NCBI GenBank assembly: GCA_037783545.1
Contig: JBBELK010000010.1
Span: forward strand, 682,001 to 746,000
Direction of reading: 5' to 3'
DNA: 64,000 nucleotides
DNA from: Henricia sp. BOLD:AAB3569
Taxonomy: Eukaryota; Echinodermata; Asteroidea; Spinulosida; Echinasteridae
Shown: piece after piece, positions 11,764-25,075 of the stretch
Layout of the letters: every line of letters begins with the position of its first letter
Position numbering within the stretch: position 1 is the stretch's first letter
Made by a program: the position numbers and the translations under genes
Notes under the pieces: model-generated
Told to the model about the DNA's origin: nothing
Seen by the model: the letters and a program-made list of their open reading frames with translations, nothing else
Database searches by the model: none

Positions 11764-13148
11764 ATATACTGGATGGCTTCGAGGGTGATATGAGAATATA
11801 TACCGCACGAGTTATGAACATACTAACGAGCTAAAGGCGGGTTCTGTATTTTCATGTAAGTCAATATGAAGAATAATGTGTCAATATGAAGTCAATAATA
11901 AGTCAATAATAAGTCAATAATTCCTTACAGATGTCTTAAGTTTATCCCGCTGGATAATTCAAAGATAAAATTAAGACATTTAATTTGAACTGAACTGGGA
12001 CCTACATGTAAGATCGTGTATGTCACAGAAATGTACCCCATTACTGTGGAAATACCCATATTTGTATACATGTAATTCTCATATAACCCGAAATATATTG
12101 TTATATAAAATGAAGCTTATACAGTCGAACACAGATATTACAAGGTCTTTTGGACTTTGTAAATTACCTTTTGTTATAACAATAATCTTGTATTATCAGT
12201 CTTTAAAACAAATAAAGACATGGGACCTAAAGTTTTTTTTACCTTCTGTTTTGTAAAATGTCTGCAAGATTTTTGTCAGTTTGGTGTTCAACACTTCAGT
12301 TCTTTTTCAACGTTTACAATTGCATGCGCTTTTGTGACTGTTGTACCTAAGGTGCGTTCAGACGATGGTTGTTAACTTAAAGTTAAGCTCGTAAGTAGTG
12401 ACCATGTGGACGCACTTACTTATGAGTTAACAACGACGATTTAACAACGAGAAATATTATGAGTAGCGCGCTACTTACGAGCGCGCACCATTGGTATATG
12501 GGCCGTGTGCATGCCTGCGCGTCGTTGTTAAAGCACCGTGTGGGAACTCGTCGTTGTTAGTGGAACTGTCGTTGTTAACTTTACTTTCGAAGGTAGGCTG
12601 CTCTATTGTAACACTGCAACACCCGATTTCAAGAATTTACAATAGTTTTCAGAGGGTTATTTGTAATGACTTTATGAAATAAATGTATACGATTGAGTTC
12701 ATACATGTAAATATGTGGCACAAACCTCACAATAAATCATTGTGCTCTTTAACCGTTGACCGCCAATGGAAGTAGCAATAAGAGTCTCGAGTGAGCAATA
12801 AACAAGCTCACGTGCGTAGCATGCTAGCCATGTTGAGGATACGCATTTGTAAAGGACACACTTCGCTTATTGTGGAAAGTGAAGACTGAAGTCGGATGCA
12901 TATTGCACAGATTACTGTATTCGACAGGAAACTTACCCTACCTGGCACACCGCACACATGGGTTTTTAAACATTTGACGGCAAACATGTGACCCTGCCAC
13001 GGCATAATGATGAATGTCCCGCACGTGAAAAAAATTGTCCATAATTGATTTTGGGTTTTTTGCATTTGGATTGCATACATGTTGGTATTCTAGATTCATC
13101 CTAGAGTACACATGTAGTTGGTTTTGTCAAAATGTTAAATAAACCTGT
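11764..13148. other. Intron sequence without supported genes
   Basis: A ggtgcgttcagacga segment near 12351 looks like one end of an unidentified element. The stretch 12980-13020 is repeated in reverse at about 15812-15860, so the next element lies within an older inverted pair. Confidence 0.45.
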
Positions 13149-14233
13149 GGGTCATTCCGTGTCAACTCAGCCATTCATGTATATGACCCCTCTTAGATTT
13201 TGCTGAAACTTTTTTTCAAAAATACCATAGGTTACCAAACGAAGGAATCCCAAGTTTTAGCTCGATATCTTTAACGGTTTTCGAAGGACAACCTTTTGAA
13301 ATTCGAGTGTCAGGCCCTTTTTGGCAAATGTGAATTGCTCAATGCAGTTCGTACATGTAGCATCTTTGAAGCCCCATAACTTATTTTCTAATAGTGCTAG
13401 GGAGCTAAAATTTGGTTTGCCTAGGTAGACTCCTGCCCTGAATCATCAAGTTGTATTATTAGAGGTGGACCCCCAAAAACCCTAATTTCTGTAGGGGCGT
13501 TGACTAATTTTCAATTTTTGGAGGTCCCTAGGTCTGAGTGCAACTACTTTTTCTGGTTAGAATGTGGTTTTTCTCGGTATTTGGGAGCTTTTCCACCACC
13601 AAAATTGTTTTCAGGGGTATAGTGCCACTGCTGGTGTAATTGTAGGGGTCTGAAAACCGCGTCAGATCAAAATTACCCCTTCTGACCTCCAAATTCAGAC
13701 TCCCAGATGACCATGTGGGCACTTGATGAGACGATGTGTGACGATGATGAGACTTTCACCAGACAAACATACACATTCATAAAATGAAATAAAAAGTTTG
13801 ATTATCAGCCTCCTTCATTATAAACGTAATTTTTGAAAATATGCATTCTCGAATCCTTTATACATGTAATTCAACAGAAAATTCAAAATAGAGAAACTAG
13901 GTCAAGTAGGATTAGTTGACAATCGGCCTTTTGCATGTTTCCTGTGAATAGTGTCTGTTGTATTAATGTATTTCCTTTCACATACAGACCAGACTAAATG
14001 TGCACGTGGCAGGTATGAAGTACATGTTACTTTTGAATAAATGTCCGGTCAGTAGCTTAATGCATACAACTGTTTCCCACCCCATCTTCACACTTACCGG
14101 TACTTCACATCTGCTGCGTGCACCACATAGCAACAGAAAATTAGTCTCGTCAAGTGGATACTATGTGTGCATTCTTTAGTTATGTACATGTAATGCTGTT
14201 CCTGTTTTTAAAAGTTTTCCAATCATGTAATCT

Positions 14234-14388
14234 GGGCCCAATTTCATAGAGCTATTTAACAGCCCATTTTTTGTTAACCGAGCGTCAGGCTATTTCATAA
14301 ACATCGTTTTAAAACAGTAAGCAACTGAAAACCTGCCTTAACCTCAGAGCCAAATTTTTAAGCACACCGCGGCCGTGAAATTGGGCCC
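14234..14388. mobile_element. Short MITE with GGGCCCAATTTCA termini
   Basis: This 155-bp element lies in the centre of the 13149-15591 element. It starts GGGCCCAATTTCATAGAG and ends GTGAAATTGGGCCC. The superfamily and target duplication are not resolved. Confidence 0.75.
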
Positions 14389-15223
14389 TGTCCTTTAAAA
14401 GTATCAATACAACCTCTTAGGGAGGGTAGTCCGGGAGGGGGGCTGGTGGTGTTAGAAAGAGGAAGGGGTGAGGGGGAGAAGTTGTTTGCATTTAGCTAAT
14501 TGAACATTTATTCAAAAGTAATAAAAGTAACATGTACTTCATACCTGCCACGTGCACCACATAGCAACAAACATTTAGTCTGGTCTGTATGTTAAAGGAA
14601 ATACATTAATACAACAGACACTATTCACAGGAAACATGCAAAAGGCCGATTGTCACCTAATCCTACTTGACCTAGTTTCTCTACTTTGAATTTTCTGTTA
14701 AATTACATGTATAAAGGGTCCGATTGAAGGAGGCTGATAATCAAATGTTTTATTTATTTTTATGAATGAATTAATGTGTATGTTTGCCTGGTGAAAGTCT
14801 CATCGTCATCAGGTTCCCACATGGTCATCTGGGTGTCTGAATTTGGGGGTCAGAAGGGGTAATTTTGATCTGGCAAGGTTTTCAGACCCCCACAATTTCC
14901 CACCAGTGGCACTATAGTCCTGAAAACCAATCTGGTGGCGGAAAAGCTCCCAAATACCAAGAAAAACCACATTCCAACCAGAAAATGTAAATGAACTCAG
15001 ACTTAGGGGCCTCAAATTTGAAAATTAGTCAGCGCCCCTACAGAAATTAGGATTTTTTGGGGTCCACCTCTCACTTAAATAATACAACTTATTGATTCAG
15101 ACTGCAGAATCTTGCAATCTGGGCAGGAGTACAGTCTACAAGCAAACCAAATTTTAGCGTCCTATCACTATTAGAAAAGGAGTTATGGGGCTTCAAAAAT
15201 GCTACGAACTGCATTGAGCAATT

Positions 15224-15439
15224 GGGTCTTTCTATAAATTTATGGTCCAAAAGTGTGACATTTAGTGTCCCCCGTTACAACTGATATGTTATTTTTCGTA
15301 CAAACATCATTAAAATGGCTTTTAAACCATTTTTTATGAGATGGAAAGTATTTAAAGAATGTGTCTTGAATTTACAAAAACGAGATGTAAAATGTAACGG
15401 GGGACACCAACATCGGACCCCTAATTTATAGAAAGACCC
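15224..15439. mobile_element. Nested MITE with GGGTCTTTCTATAAATT termini, ATT target duplication
   Basis: This 216-bp element is flanked by ATT on both sides (15221-15223 and 15440-15442). Its insertion site can be read from the other arm of the host element: near 13325-13345 the same sequence is uninterrupted. A truncated copy lies at about 24962-25065. The termini and 3-bp duplication resemble those of its host. Confidence 0.85.
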
Positions 15440-15982
15440 ATTTCACATTTGTCAAAAAGGACCTGACACTGAAATTTCAAAAGGTTTTCCTGCAAAAACC
15501 AAGTATTTTTGAAAAAAGTTTCAGCAAAATCTGGTGTCATATACCGGTACGAGATATCTGGATATTGGCTGTTTTGACACGGAATGACCCCTGTTCAAAA
15601 GGAGATGTTCTTATTTTCGTCTGCATCAGCTGTGTAACAAGTTTTTTCAAAGCCGTTTTTCTTATCAAGTCTTTTTTAGTAACGACAGCGCGCAGAGTCA
15701 TCTTTGTTGTGTCATATTTTCAAAATGAAGTAAGAAGTTACAGAAATTAATGTTGTGTCATTGGAAAGCTGAAGAACTAGTCTTTCTTCTAATGCATCAA
15801 CCTCAAACTTGGGGGACATTCATCATTATGCCGTGGCAGGTCACACATTTACTTTGGGGTTAAATGAAATGACATACACGTACTTCCAGTAATTGAATAT
15901 TAATTTATGCTGTGAACAATTGGCTCTGTATAAAAGGACCCTACAGACATTATGATTATACTGATGCATACTCTTCGAAATA

Positions 15983-16358
15983 CAGTAAACCTCGGATAAG
16001 TCAGTTCCAACGGGACCGAGCGATTTTATCCGACTTAACAGCTTAAGCGAAAATCTGACTTAGCCGAAGATTAATAAACGCATAGGGATTCATTTATATC
16101 CAACCCTCCAATGGTCAACAGTAAAAAAAACATGAATTCCAACACCAAAACATGTTATTGTTACACTACATTTTCATACGTACTTATAAGGTAGAAAATT
16201 GTAAGCATCATTTGCCGGGCGTGATCATACTTTTTATGCCTCTGATCGATCGTGGCCATGCAGTATATGTACACAAGGTGTATAGACTGGTCCCCTGTCC
16301 ATGTCCGAGATAAGCGAAAATCCGACATAAACGTATCCGACTTATGCAAGGTTTACTG
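15983..16358. mobile_element. pogo/Tigger-like MITE, TA target duplication
   Basis: It starts CAGTAAACCTCGGATAAGTC and ends with an imperfect complement (gacttatgcaaggtttactg), flanked by TA on both sides (15981-15982 and 16359-16360). CAGT termini with TA duplication fit the Tc1/mariner-pogo group. The 376-bp interior has no transposase. Confidence 0.8.
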
Positions 16359-16443
16359 TATTGGGTAAAATTATTTATTGGCAAAATAACAGGTCCAATT
16401 GAAAATTTGAATTTGGGATATCGACACAGGTTTTTAGTATGTA

Positions 16444-16684
16444 CAGTTGAAGTCTGACATGCCTGAAGTATAAATACTGTATGCAATCAAGTGTTAAAAC
16501 TGGTGTGCTTACACCATTTTTGTAACAGTCTACTATCAAAATTCTTGATTTTGTGGAATTCCTCACGTGCATGCAGTACTTAAAACATAGCTTGTACACC
16601 TTGCAATGGTTCGGGTAGTTCTGTTTACCATTTTGGGTGATGATGGTAGTGGTGTACATGTATTTATACTTCTGACTTCAACTG
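16444..16684. mobile_element. Tc1-like MITE, CAGTTGAAGTC termini, TA target duplication
   Basis: This 241-bp element begins CAGTTGAAGTCTGAC and ends with the complement of CAGTTGAAGTCAGAAG, flanked by TA. The terminal word matches Tc1-family inverted repeats. A reverse-oriented, incomplete relative lies at 38508-38720. Confidence 0.85.
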
Positions 16685-17927
16685 TAACTACAGGGGCGTA
16701 CATGTATGTAGGTCTATTGAGGCCCAGTTTACAGGTACATGTACACTACCTTGTCTACTCTAACTTTACTAAGAGTCTCAACCTCTCCAGCTGTGTGCTC
16801 CGATGTTCGTATGTCTCCGAGGCTCAGATGAGAAAAGTGACTGGCCAGGGAGTCAAGATGGCTGTACAGACTTTGTAGGAATCAACTTGAGATAGATGCT
16901 GTATCTCAATGTGAATTGGTACCTGTTTAAAGTCAGTGAAAAGTACAGAAAGAAACACTAAAATTAAATCCAGAAAATGAAACTTTTGCAATACATACAT
17001 GTACGTGTCATGTTTTCTGTACAGTGCGTAATGCAATGGATACATGTACATGTATGTGGCATTATACGTATACAGGTACGTAAAGCCCAATTAATACATT
17101 TGCAGTTGCATGTATCCAAAAATTTACTTCACGAGTTAACAGGAAAAACCTGACTAAAGGTGTTGATAGCAATAAAAACAAACACCACATTATTTTTTTC
17201 TCATGTAAAATTGTACCTTTGTGGGAGAAATTACCAACCGAAGAATTTACATGTACTGTCAATAATTCAACTCATGGCAAGGTGTGCTTTTGCCCAAATC
17301 CATTTTCTTCAAAAAAAAAGAGACAAAACAGGCCACTAGTCCGAGGCGTACTGTCACTGTAGGCTTGCCATTAAAAACCAAACACGGGAAGCCAGACCTG
17401 GGAACGTCTACACCTTACCGCATGTTGAATTATTGGTGGGCAGCTAATAATTCAAAATACTGGCAGTACATTGTAATTATCTGACAAATACATGTTGGTT
17501 GATTTGCTTTCTTTTTTGTGTCGAAATTGCTTTTACGTTTCTAGAAAAATATCAATTCAAGAAAAACAATTTGTCAAGGTGATACATTGGGGCCAGTTGG
17601 GAAAAAAGTTTAGGGCAAATAGAGCTAATGCATGTATGTGGTTAAAATCTGTACAATACAGTATTAATATTATTATTTTATTGTGCAATACTTGTTCCTG
17701 TTAAAAACAAAAAATAATGTAGAACTTTACATACACAGCAGTGTTTATCTCATTATTGTGTACTATCTCACATTACCTGAGCTCGAAACCTCTTTGGAAA
17801 CCGATGAACAGAAGTGCAAACCAATCACAGCATTTCACAGGTTTCTCTGCCTGTCAGAAGTGGTCCTTCACAATCAAATCTGGCAACACATTTTATCTGC
17901 AATGAATTTCAATGTTGGTCTTAGTAT

Positions 17928-19673
17928 ACTTTAAGAAGACTAAAAGTGACTTTTTGATGTTAACATTTGGATGAGAAGACGTCACTTTAAGCTCATAGCA
18001 TAAATCCTACATGTACATCTAGTTTCTAGTCGGTTTATAAGTATAACGTTAAATTAAAAATCTAACCTTATAAAACATACATGTACCATGGAGGTCCTTT
18101 GACACCCAAGATTTCTGTGCAATCCCAGTGAATCTTCTAAACAGTGAAACAAAAGTTTAAAAAAAAAAACAACCCTCACGGAAACACCTTTTGACAAGTT
18201 CCGCTTAATCACACCCGTACAAAAACTAATGTCTGCACAGACACAAAGCACCCGTATGTACATATGTACGTACCGGTATGTATACGTGGTTGACGTCACA
18301 TGTCATGTAGCCACAGCCATTTATCTGTATTATACAGCTCTCATAAGGCGAGTATAGAGTGCCCTCTAAATGCGAGTCTGCAAAATGATCAAGCCCCGAT
18401 ATGATCAAGCCCTAGCTTTAGAAGGCTAAAAGTGATTTTCTGATTTTTACATTGGAACTCTATTAATCACTTTTAGCTACTAACGTTTTATTGTCCATGA
18501 ATGTTGACCATGTTGCACAATCAAAATGGCCGCCATTCTCAAAACTGAAATTTCATCTTGCAGTCAAAATTAAACATTGAAAAACAAGAATGTTGCGCAC
18601 CGGTCTGTTTTCTCCGATGATTCTTCTAAACAGGAAAAAAACTAGTCCAACATAATTTTTCTTTACATTTTCCCAGCAAACTGGACCGAACAGCGAGATT
18701 TACAGATGAACGAATCATTGCCAAGATAGCCCGCCTCTTGTGGTCACCTCATTGTATGACGTCACTGCAGTACATAGAGATGACCACAAGCATGACAAGA
18801 GGGAAGGCTATCGCTTTGCAATAATTGGCATATCACGCTCTTCTCTCCAGTTTGCTGGGAAAATGTAAAGAATTACGTTGGACTAGTTTTTTTCCCGTTT
18901 AGAAGAATCATCAAGGAAAACGGACTAGTGCACAACATTTTTAAAAGTGGTAGGACCTCCATGGTAAGTTTTTTAATGTTTAATTTTGATTGGAAAGTGA
19001 AATTTCAGTTTGGAGAACGGCGGCCATTTTGATTGCGCAACATGGTCAACATTTCGCCATGGACAATAAAAACGTTAGTAGCTCAAAGAGTCCCAATGTA
19101 AACATCAGAAAATCACTTTTAGCCTTCTAAAAGTACCCCGATGTTACATGTACCGTAGCTTAATTTTAAAGGCACCTTTCCATACACGTACGTCCGTTCT
19201 TCATCTGTCTTGCATGTGTTGCATTTGCGCTGCACTCGTCCATCTTTATCAGTGTACGGAAAGAGTTGGACGCAAATGCAGTGCATGCACAAGATGGATG
19301 AAAAAGGTGCCTTTAAATAAAAAGATGCCTTTAAATCTAAGCGAATGTTGGGGCTTAATCACTGTATACCGGCGCCACATGAGAGCCGTCTAATACAAAC
19401 GGCTGTGGCTAAATGTGACATCACCCAGTAATCTCTACATTCGGGTGATTTGTTTGTGTGAGCAGAGTTCTGTGATTGTTAGCATAACTTGTCAAAACAT
19501 GAACATGTACATGTAACGTTTTTAAAGGTTTGATTTTTGCTGTATCGTGAGATTTCTAAACAATAGATGGAGGCACGGCCATGTGGCAGCAGTGGATCTA
19601 CATGCTTTTAAAAAAGGTATAAAGTGCTGTCTATCCATCCAAATTAAAAAGTCACTTTTAGCCTTCTTAAAGT
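17928..19673. mobile_element. DNA transposon (outer) with ACTTTAAGAAG termini
   Basis: The left end (ACTTTAAGAAGACTAAAAGT) and the right end (its complement with one change) bound 1746 bp. A second element of the same family, 18415-19133, lies inside. No transposase was found and no clear target duplication was read. Confidence 0.7.
18415..19133. mobile_element. Foldback element (inner) with arms of about 320 bp
   Basis: Arms start gctttagaaggctaaaagtg and end with the complement. Paired landmarks include tagtccaacata/ttggactagt, caaaatggccgcc/ggcggccattttg, and ccagcaaactgga/ccagtttgctggg. The spacer near 18740-18800 contains gatgaccacaag-type words. The termini are variants of the outer element's, so one family copy sits within another or the pair arose by internal duplication. 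Confidence 0.8.
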
Positions 19674-19936
19674 AGTTTCAGCAACTAAAAAGGCAAAAAA
19701 TTAAAGAATTCCATTTGCTGGTCGCCACTTATTCTTCTTAATGACTCAATAATCACCAAAACATGTTCAAATTTGAAATTAAAGTGAATTTAGGAGTGAA
19801 AACATTCAACAATTTCCTTGAAAATAATTAAAATTTTCTGCCATGTTCCATGTACTTTAACACATGGCACCTTGGTGGTGACCACTTGCATGGAACTTAT
19901 ACCAGTACATCATGTACCCAAAACCACACTAAAACA

Positions 19937-20036
19937 GGCCTTGAAATTCATTTTCAAAAGGGCAGGGCAGTTTTCTCTTAGTACCGGTATAGGCACCTGA
20001 ATGAGGAAATGGACAATTTGTGTTAGAACTTTTTAA
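19937..20036. repeat. Partial copy of the 29659-29814 repeat
   Basis: It shares ttgaaattcattttcaaaag, ggcacctgaatgaggaaatg and tttgtgttagaacttttta with the copy at 29.66 kb. The right terminus is missing. Confidence 0.75.
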
Positions 20037-20092
20037 AGAGGCTGATTCACGGTTTTCGCATGCGCCAGATCTTTTCAGTTTCTGACATACGG

Positions 20093-20150
20093 TACATGCG
20101 CCCTCTATAGACGATTTTGTGAACATTGTTCCAACTACTCTCCCCTATCT
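20093..20150. repeat. Terminal fragment of the 22546-23340 MITE family
   Basis: Contains tatagacgattttgtgaaca and gttccaacta followed by ctctcccct, matching the right end of the element at 22546-23340. Confidence 0.7.
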
Positions 20151-20274
20151 GCCTACATGTATACGCCACAGCATAATTTTAAAAGAGACCCGTTTGGGGT
20201 TTTCCACATACAATGGAATTAGCATACATGTATTATTAGAAATTGGTACACCAGACGGTATTTTTTTTGTTTAT

Positions 20275-20552
20275 GTCACAACTGGAATTTGACGAAAATA
20301 ATTATTGGAATCGATAGCTTGGATGATTTTAGAATATGAATACTTACTTACATTTCCGTCACAAAGGCTTAGTTTTAGAGAAAAATCACGGAAAACATTG
20401 CATATGATTGCAGGCAAAGCGGCCGGCCAGAAATAAAACGGATCATCACGTGCACGCCCTATTTCTTCGCGCGCTTCACACACTGCTCGGCCGGCAGCAG
20501 TTTCACACACTATCGATTCCAATTATTATTTTCCTCAAATTCCAATTGTGAC
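20275..20552. mobile_element. MITE with terminal repeats of about 45 bp
   Basis: The left arm (gtcacaactggaatttgacg, then attattggaatcgatag) is the complement of the right arm with a few mismatches. The 190-bp interior is GC-rich. No coding region was found. Confidence 0.8.
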
Positions 20553-21099
20553 AAACTAAAAAAATACCCAGCAGACCTTTGACATATACAGACCGGTTCT
20601 CGATCCTATCGCCTATTGCAGAATGCCATCTCTAGCGGGAACCAATCTACATGTATACATGTATGTATGTACCGAACATGTAAATTGACCGAACACAAAC
20701 TGCCCCCCAAAACAACCAAACAACTACATCCAATCTGGCCGAAATTGTACTTACCGGTAACGCATTCTTTCGTTGTCTAAGATCATTCTAATGCCTTCTT
20801 TTGGGACTTACGATGCTTCAATTGTGAGGGTATAAATGTGAAATGTCGGAGCATAAACTGTCACAGCTTACATTTCCGATGCCATTTTGCCGTTCACGCC
20901 CGCAGGCCGCGCCGGGGTACACTGTTAACACAAACTTGTACATGTACATGTACATGTTGTACATGCTCAAACACAGCCCTGCTCGAGCAATTGTTTAGTC
21001 TTGGCTCCAAGACCTTCGTGTTAGTTTTTGTTGTTGCGAGACAGAATTCCCACAGCGCGCGATGAACAGTGCGCGAAACGAATGAGGGCGTGTTTCCAT

Positions 21100-22545
21100 A
21101 CATTTTAATCGATTATTTGGTGTATTCGTAACGGTAGTACGTATTCGATGCACTGGTATCGATACCAGTGGTGCATACGATACTGGACCTTCCCGAAGGT
21201 CTTGGCAATCTTGGCAGCAATTCTTAACTTTTTCTTTATTTCTCCCTTGGAAATCCAAGGGAGCCAATCAGTGATTAGGTTTGGACCATATCGTGAATTA
21301 TTAATTAGGCAAACTAAAACAGGTTGATGTGTGTGTAAAATGCCTACGGGATGTCTGTTGGGTTGAGTCAACAGGCCCAAGTGTTATTTTTGCCGTGTAG
21401 GGAAAACTCGGCATCGGGAAAATGTGTGGACAAGCGAGCGCTGCGCCCGGGCCAGGCAACACCGCGCTATACTGCAGACGCAGGCAGCTATATCGGTACG
21501 GTCGGCTTCCCGGCCGACGGCCGCCGGGATTTCACCGGGGGATTTCAGTACCCTGGCGTTAGCTTGTTACTCGTCTTGAATTGAATTATATAGATAATCG
21601 ACATAAAAATGTGATAAAAACAGAAAAATAGGAGTAAATGTTAAGGAGGTTACCCCGAAGTTTTAAACAAATTGTATTTTTTTCTATAAACTCCCGGGTG
21701 TTTCCGATGATATAAGAAGCAAAGTTTGGAAGGGAAAACCATATTAATCATGTCCTTATACAGGTCTATCAATTGTACACCCATCCCCGGTCGAGTTGTC
21801 CTGCACTCAGTAAAAAAAAGGGTACAAATGTACATCATTACAAACTGTATGTACAAGTTTGACAGTAGTTATAGTCTCAACAACAAACTAATTTGGAATG
21901 CTGTTCAAAAAAATTCCCAAATACCAGGGCAAAACAAAATCTCAACACACATTCTTGCATAAATTAGTTGTTGCACATCCTATAATTTTTGTTTACATAC
22001 CCATTTTTAATGCATGTACCCGGTCAGTAAACACATTGTTTCTGTATTATCATTACCACTTGATCAATAAATGAAAGAGCGTGTAGGGCATAAACAGAAA
22101 TTCACAGAATGGAATTTTAATATGATGTTTGAAGAGAATAAGCAGTTGCACTTATACTGCAGCACTTGTAGGCAGGATATTTGCATCCAAGTAAAAAAAC
22201 AAACAAACAAAAAATCAGTATTTAAAATATTCTGGAAACAAAGTGTTTTGTTCTTGCTTGTACTGGTTTGGTTTACATTTGCTAATTTCAGCAATTATGG
22301 ATTGCCGACATGCAGGCCTAGTTATAGTACAAACAGTATTGATAAACACACACAAGTACTGAAAAAATCCCAAACCCATGAAAAAAAGACATGTATAGTA
22401 ATAATAGTTTTTATGAAAATCAGAATCACTGTGTCACTGTTTTACTGCACATGGCATTTTATCAAAGTACAAAAACTGGGCAGAAGGGCACTTAACTTGT
22501 TCATAACATGAACACAATTATCGAAATACAGCTATACACCATTAG
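21100..22545. other. Intron sequence without supported genes
   Basis: A GC-rich patch at 21420-21560 (cccgggcc, cggccgacggccgcc) is the main feature. A 146-codon frame at 22071-22511 contains a weak LYCSTCRQDIC motif but is otherwise low-complexity and lacks splice context. Confidence 0.4.
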
Positions 22546-23340
22546 TAGAGGAGAGGTGTTACTTGGAACAGTGGGTATGTTGAAACATTGATATTTTCCA
22601 CGGCATTAGTTATTTTTAAGAAAAATATCGCATTGTATGCAAATGATGTTCATAGATTCACTCGACTAGTATTTGAGTACAAAATGAGGTTAACGAGATG
22701 TCAAATTGTAGTCCCTGTTTTTCGTAGTAAGCTTGCCATTGTCAAACAGGCCAGCGGGTTTAGTTGGAACAAAATGAGGGGGCTAGTTGGAACATGTTTC
22801 ATTGACCACATGAAACAGGCCACCTGTTTATAGTTGCCATTTTTTTTACGGTCCGGAAAGTGGCAACTATATACAAGTTTCACTGCATTATAAGTTAGCA
22901 GTTGTTAATGACTCCCCTGTACCCAAAGGGTTAATTATTTAGCGCCCCAATTTACAGCTTAAGTAACTTATTAGTACCTTAATTAGCCTTGCTAATTAAG
23001 GTGATTACAGAAGTTATAGTAGTTTTTAAATGACAACATACCATGTTTCAACTTACCCCATAGGTGGGGCTAGTCGGAACAGCTGACATGGTCATGTTCA
23101 AGGTCGATTATCCGAGAAACCAGCGAGTCGTAACATTTTATAAGCTCCATTTGTAGCCCAAATAATTATGAATGCTTAAAGTGGTATAGTTGTTTTTTTT
23201 TCTTTAACCCCAACACCCCTCAATCCTTAAAAATCAATATGATTTTACAATAACCCTAGGGAGTTAGGGTTAATAAATTATGTTACTGTTTTATAGACGA
23301 TTTTGTGAAAAATGTTCCAACTAACCCCACTCTCCCCTAC
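22546..23340. mobile_element. MITE with GTAGGGGAGAG-type termini
   Basis: The left end (GTAGAGGAGAGGTGTTACTTG) and the right end (complement of GTAGGGGAGAGTGGGGTTAG) are imperfect inverted repeats. The words ttggaac and tcggaac recur inside, as in the termini. A fragment is at 20093-20150. No transposase frame was found. Confidence 0.75.
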
Positions 23341-24531
23341 TTTTCATATGGGTATTATGTTTTTGGTTTTGGGGGCTAAACATTAACCATGTGCACACAA
23401 AAGGTTGTTTTTACTGGACTATGACTGGACATTTAATTCTATTGCATTTTTTTCACTATTTTCCACTATTTACAAAAACAGCAAGATATGTGATGACAAT
23501 GACAATTATACAAAACACCCAAACAAATGTTGTTGGCACCCCAGATCGAAGGATTGCCAAAAAAGCAGACTAATCACTATCGAGTGGCTATATATCGGCC
23601 CAAACTGTTAGCAAAATTAAGAGAATTTAAAATCAAAATTTTAAAATAATTTTATCTTCGACATTATACTAAACTTGCACTGTGTCCAAATGCTGGTACT
23701 TTTGTGAATGGATATTCAGGACATAAGTGCAAACATTAACAATTCCATTTACTTATAACCAAAATAAAAATCTGAGAGCTAGAACAATAAAAATGACAAT
23801 TAATTTTACACGAACAGTAACTGAAAATGTTAGCACAGACGTTATGTAAAGAATTTGCATCATATCAAATCTCTACACACACAAAAAAAGAAATATAAAA
23901 TTTGTGTCTGCATTAAATTGCAGTCACTGTCTGGGGAGAGCCAGAGTTGTCTTAATTTTACTTAATTGAATGAATTCAAATGAAGGCAGGAGTATTAGTA
24001 TCATCATAATCTAGAAAATCTGACAAGAGGTCCGAGTGCAGGAGGAGCGAATAAATTTAACCTGTCCATAATTCTGCAATTGAGTTAAACCAGGTCAGAA
24101 ATGTTTGCATGAAATCTGTTGCACAAACTATTAATAAAAACAACAGATAGGAAAGGTAGTAATCAATATCATCAAGAGCAAGAAAAACAACAAATTAAGA
24201 CTTTGATTGTTTGATTTGGATGTCATCTCTTCTTTATATTAGGAGAATTTTCATTTCTTTGTTACTCGGGTCGGGGGAGTGTGCAAATTTGGGGCGGGGG
24301 GAGGGGGACGTGGTTTTTTTTTTACCTCACTTCCCCTCTGAATTCTAGTTCCCCTATTTGGCATAAGCTTCAGTCATTCTAGATCTGAGGCACAATGGCA
24401 TAAAGGGCCTTAGTTGCCGAAGATGCCAGAAAATATACAACAACAACAACATCTGAGGCACAGTTCACAACGCGGAAGCTGGACCGGGTAACTCCCCCGT
24501 GCTCACATGTTCGGCAAGTTCTATCAATCTA
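23341..24531. other. Intron sequence without supported genes
   Basis: AT-rich, with a G-rich run near 24270-24310 (gggcggggggaggggg). No exon or repeat was supported. Confidence 0.4.
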
Positions 24532-24569
24532 TGCAGAGACGTGGAGTATATTTTCTCCACGTCTCTGCA
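24532..24569. repeat. Perfect 15-bp stem hairpin
   Basis: TGCAGAGACGTGGAG (24532-24546) pairs with its exact complement at 24555-24569 around an 8-base AT loop. It may be the core of a decayed foldback element. Confidence 0.8.
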
Positions 24570-24743
24570 GTCTCTGGTATATGTTTACCGAACAGTTGAC
24601 CTGTTGACCTTACGCGTTGTGAGCTCTTTGCTGATGCATACATTATTTTACAATCGTCCGCCAATCATCAACCACGCCAATGAATAATGCATATATCGTC
24701 TGATATTAGCATAGTCTGGTCACGCCCTCAAATGCCAAGATCG

Positions 24744-24857
24744 TAAAGACGTTAACTGGGTCCAAATCCACACGTACGACAGTCCAAATACAAGTACTTG
24801 AAGTGCGCCCTCTATTGGGCATGCAAGTGTGACAAACACAGACAGTTAACGTCTTTA
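24744..24857. mobile_element. Short foldback element
   Basis: taaagacgttaactg at 24744-24758 is the exact complement of 24843-24857. The interior carries a gcgccctct word. It is a MITE-size element with an unresolved target duplication. Confidence 0.65.
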
Positions 24858-24961
24858 GTAAAGACTAGCAATTGTTTTGCGGCATACACTGTACATTATG
24901 TAGCAATAAGCGTGGGAAATCAAATGTACCGGTAAGCTGTTTACAAGTTTTGCTCCAAATT

Positions 24962-25075
24962 TTAGGTCTTTCTATAAATTAGGTGTCCAATGTTGGTGTC
25001 CCCCCGTTACATTTTACATCTTGTTTTTGTAAATTCAGGACACATTCTTTAAATACTTTCCATCTCAGAGAGTAC
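24962..25075 (-). repeat. Truncated copy of the 15224-15439 MITE
   Basis: It contains ggtctttctataaattagg, tgttggtgtcccccc and gttacattttacatctt, the reverse complement of the right half of the nested element at 15.2-15.4 kb and its flank. Confidence 0.75.

Larger units (their letters stand above)
13149..15591. mobile_element. Foldback DNA transposon with GGGTCATTCCGTGTCAA termini, TGT target duplication
   Basis: Terminal inverted repeats start GGGTCATTCCGTGTCAA and end with the complement plus one extra C. TGT flanks both sides (13146-13148 and 15592-15594). The inverted arms run for about 900 bp (to about 14043 and from about 14510). The element at 61795-62707 has the same termini and also a 3-bp duplication. 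Two smaller elements are nested in it. No transposase frame is visible. Confidence 0.8.

Noticed and set aside
22071-22511. 146-codon frame with LYCSTCRQDIC, weakly like a B-box zinc finger
   Set aside because: Only a few cysteines match, the partner histidines are missing, and the remainder is low-complexity intron-like sequence.
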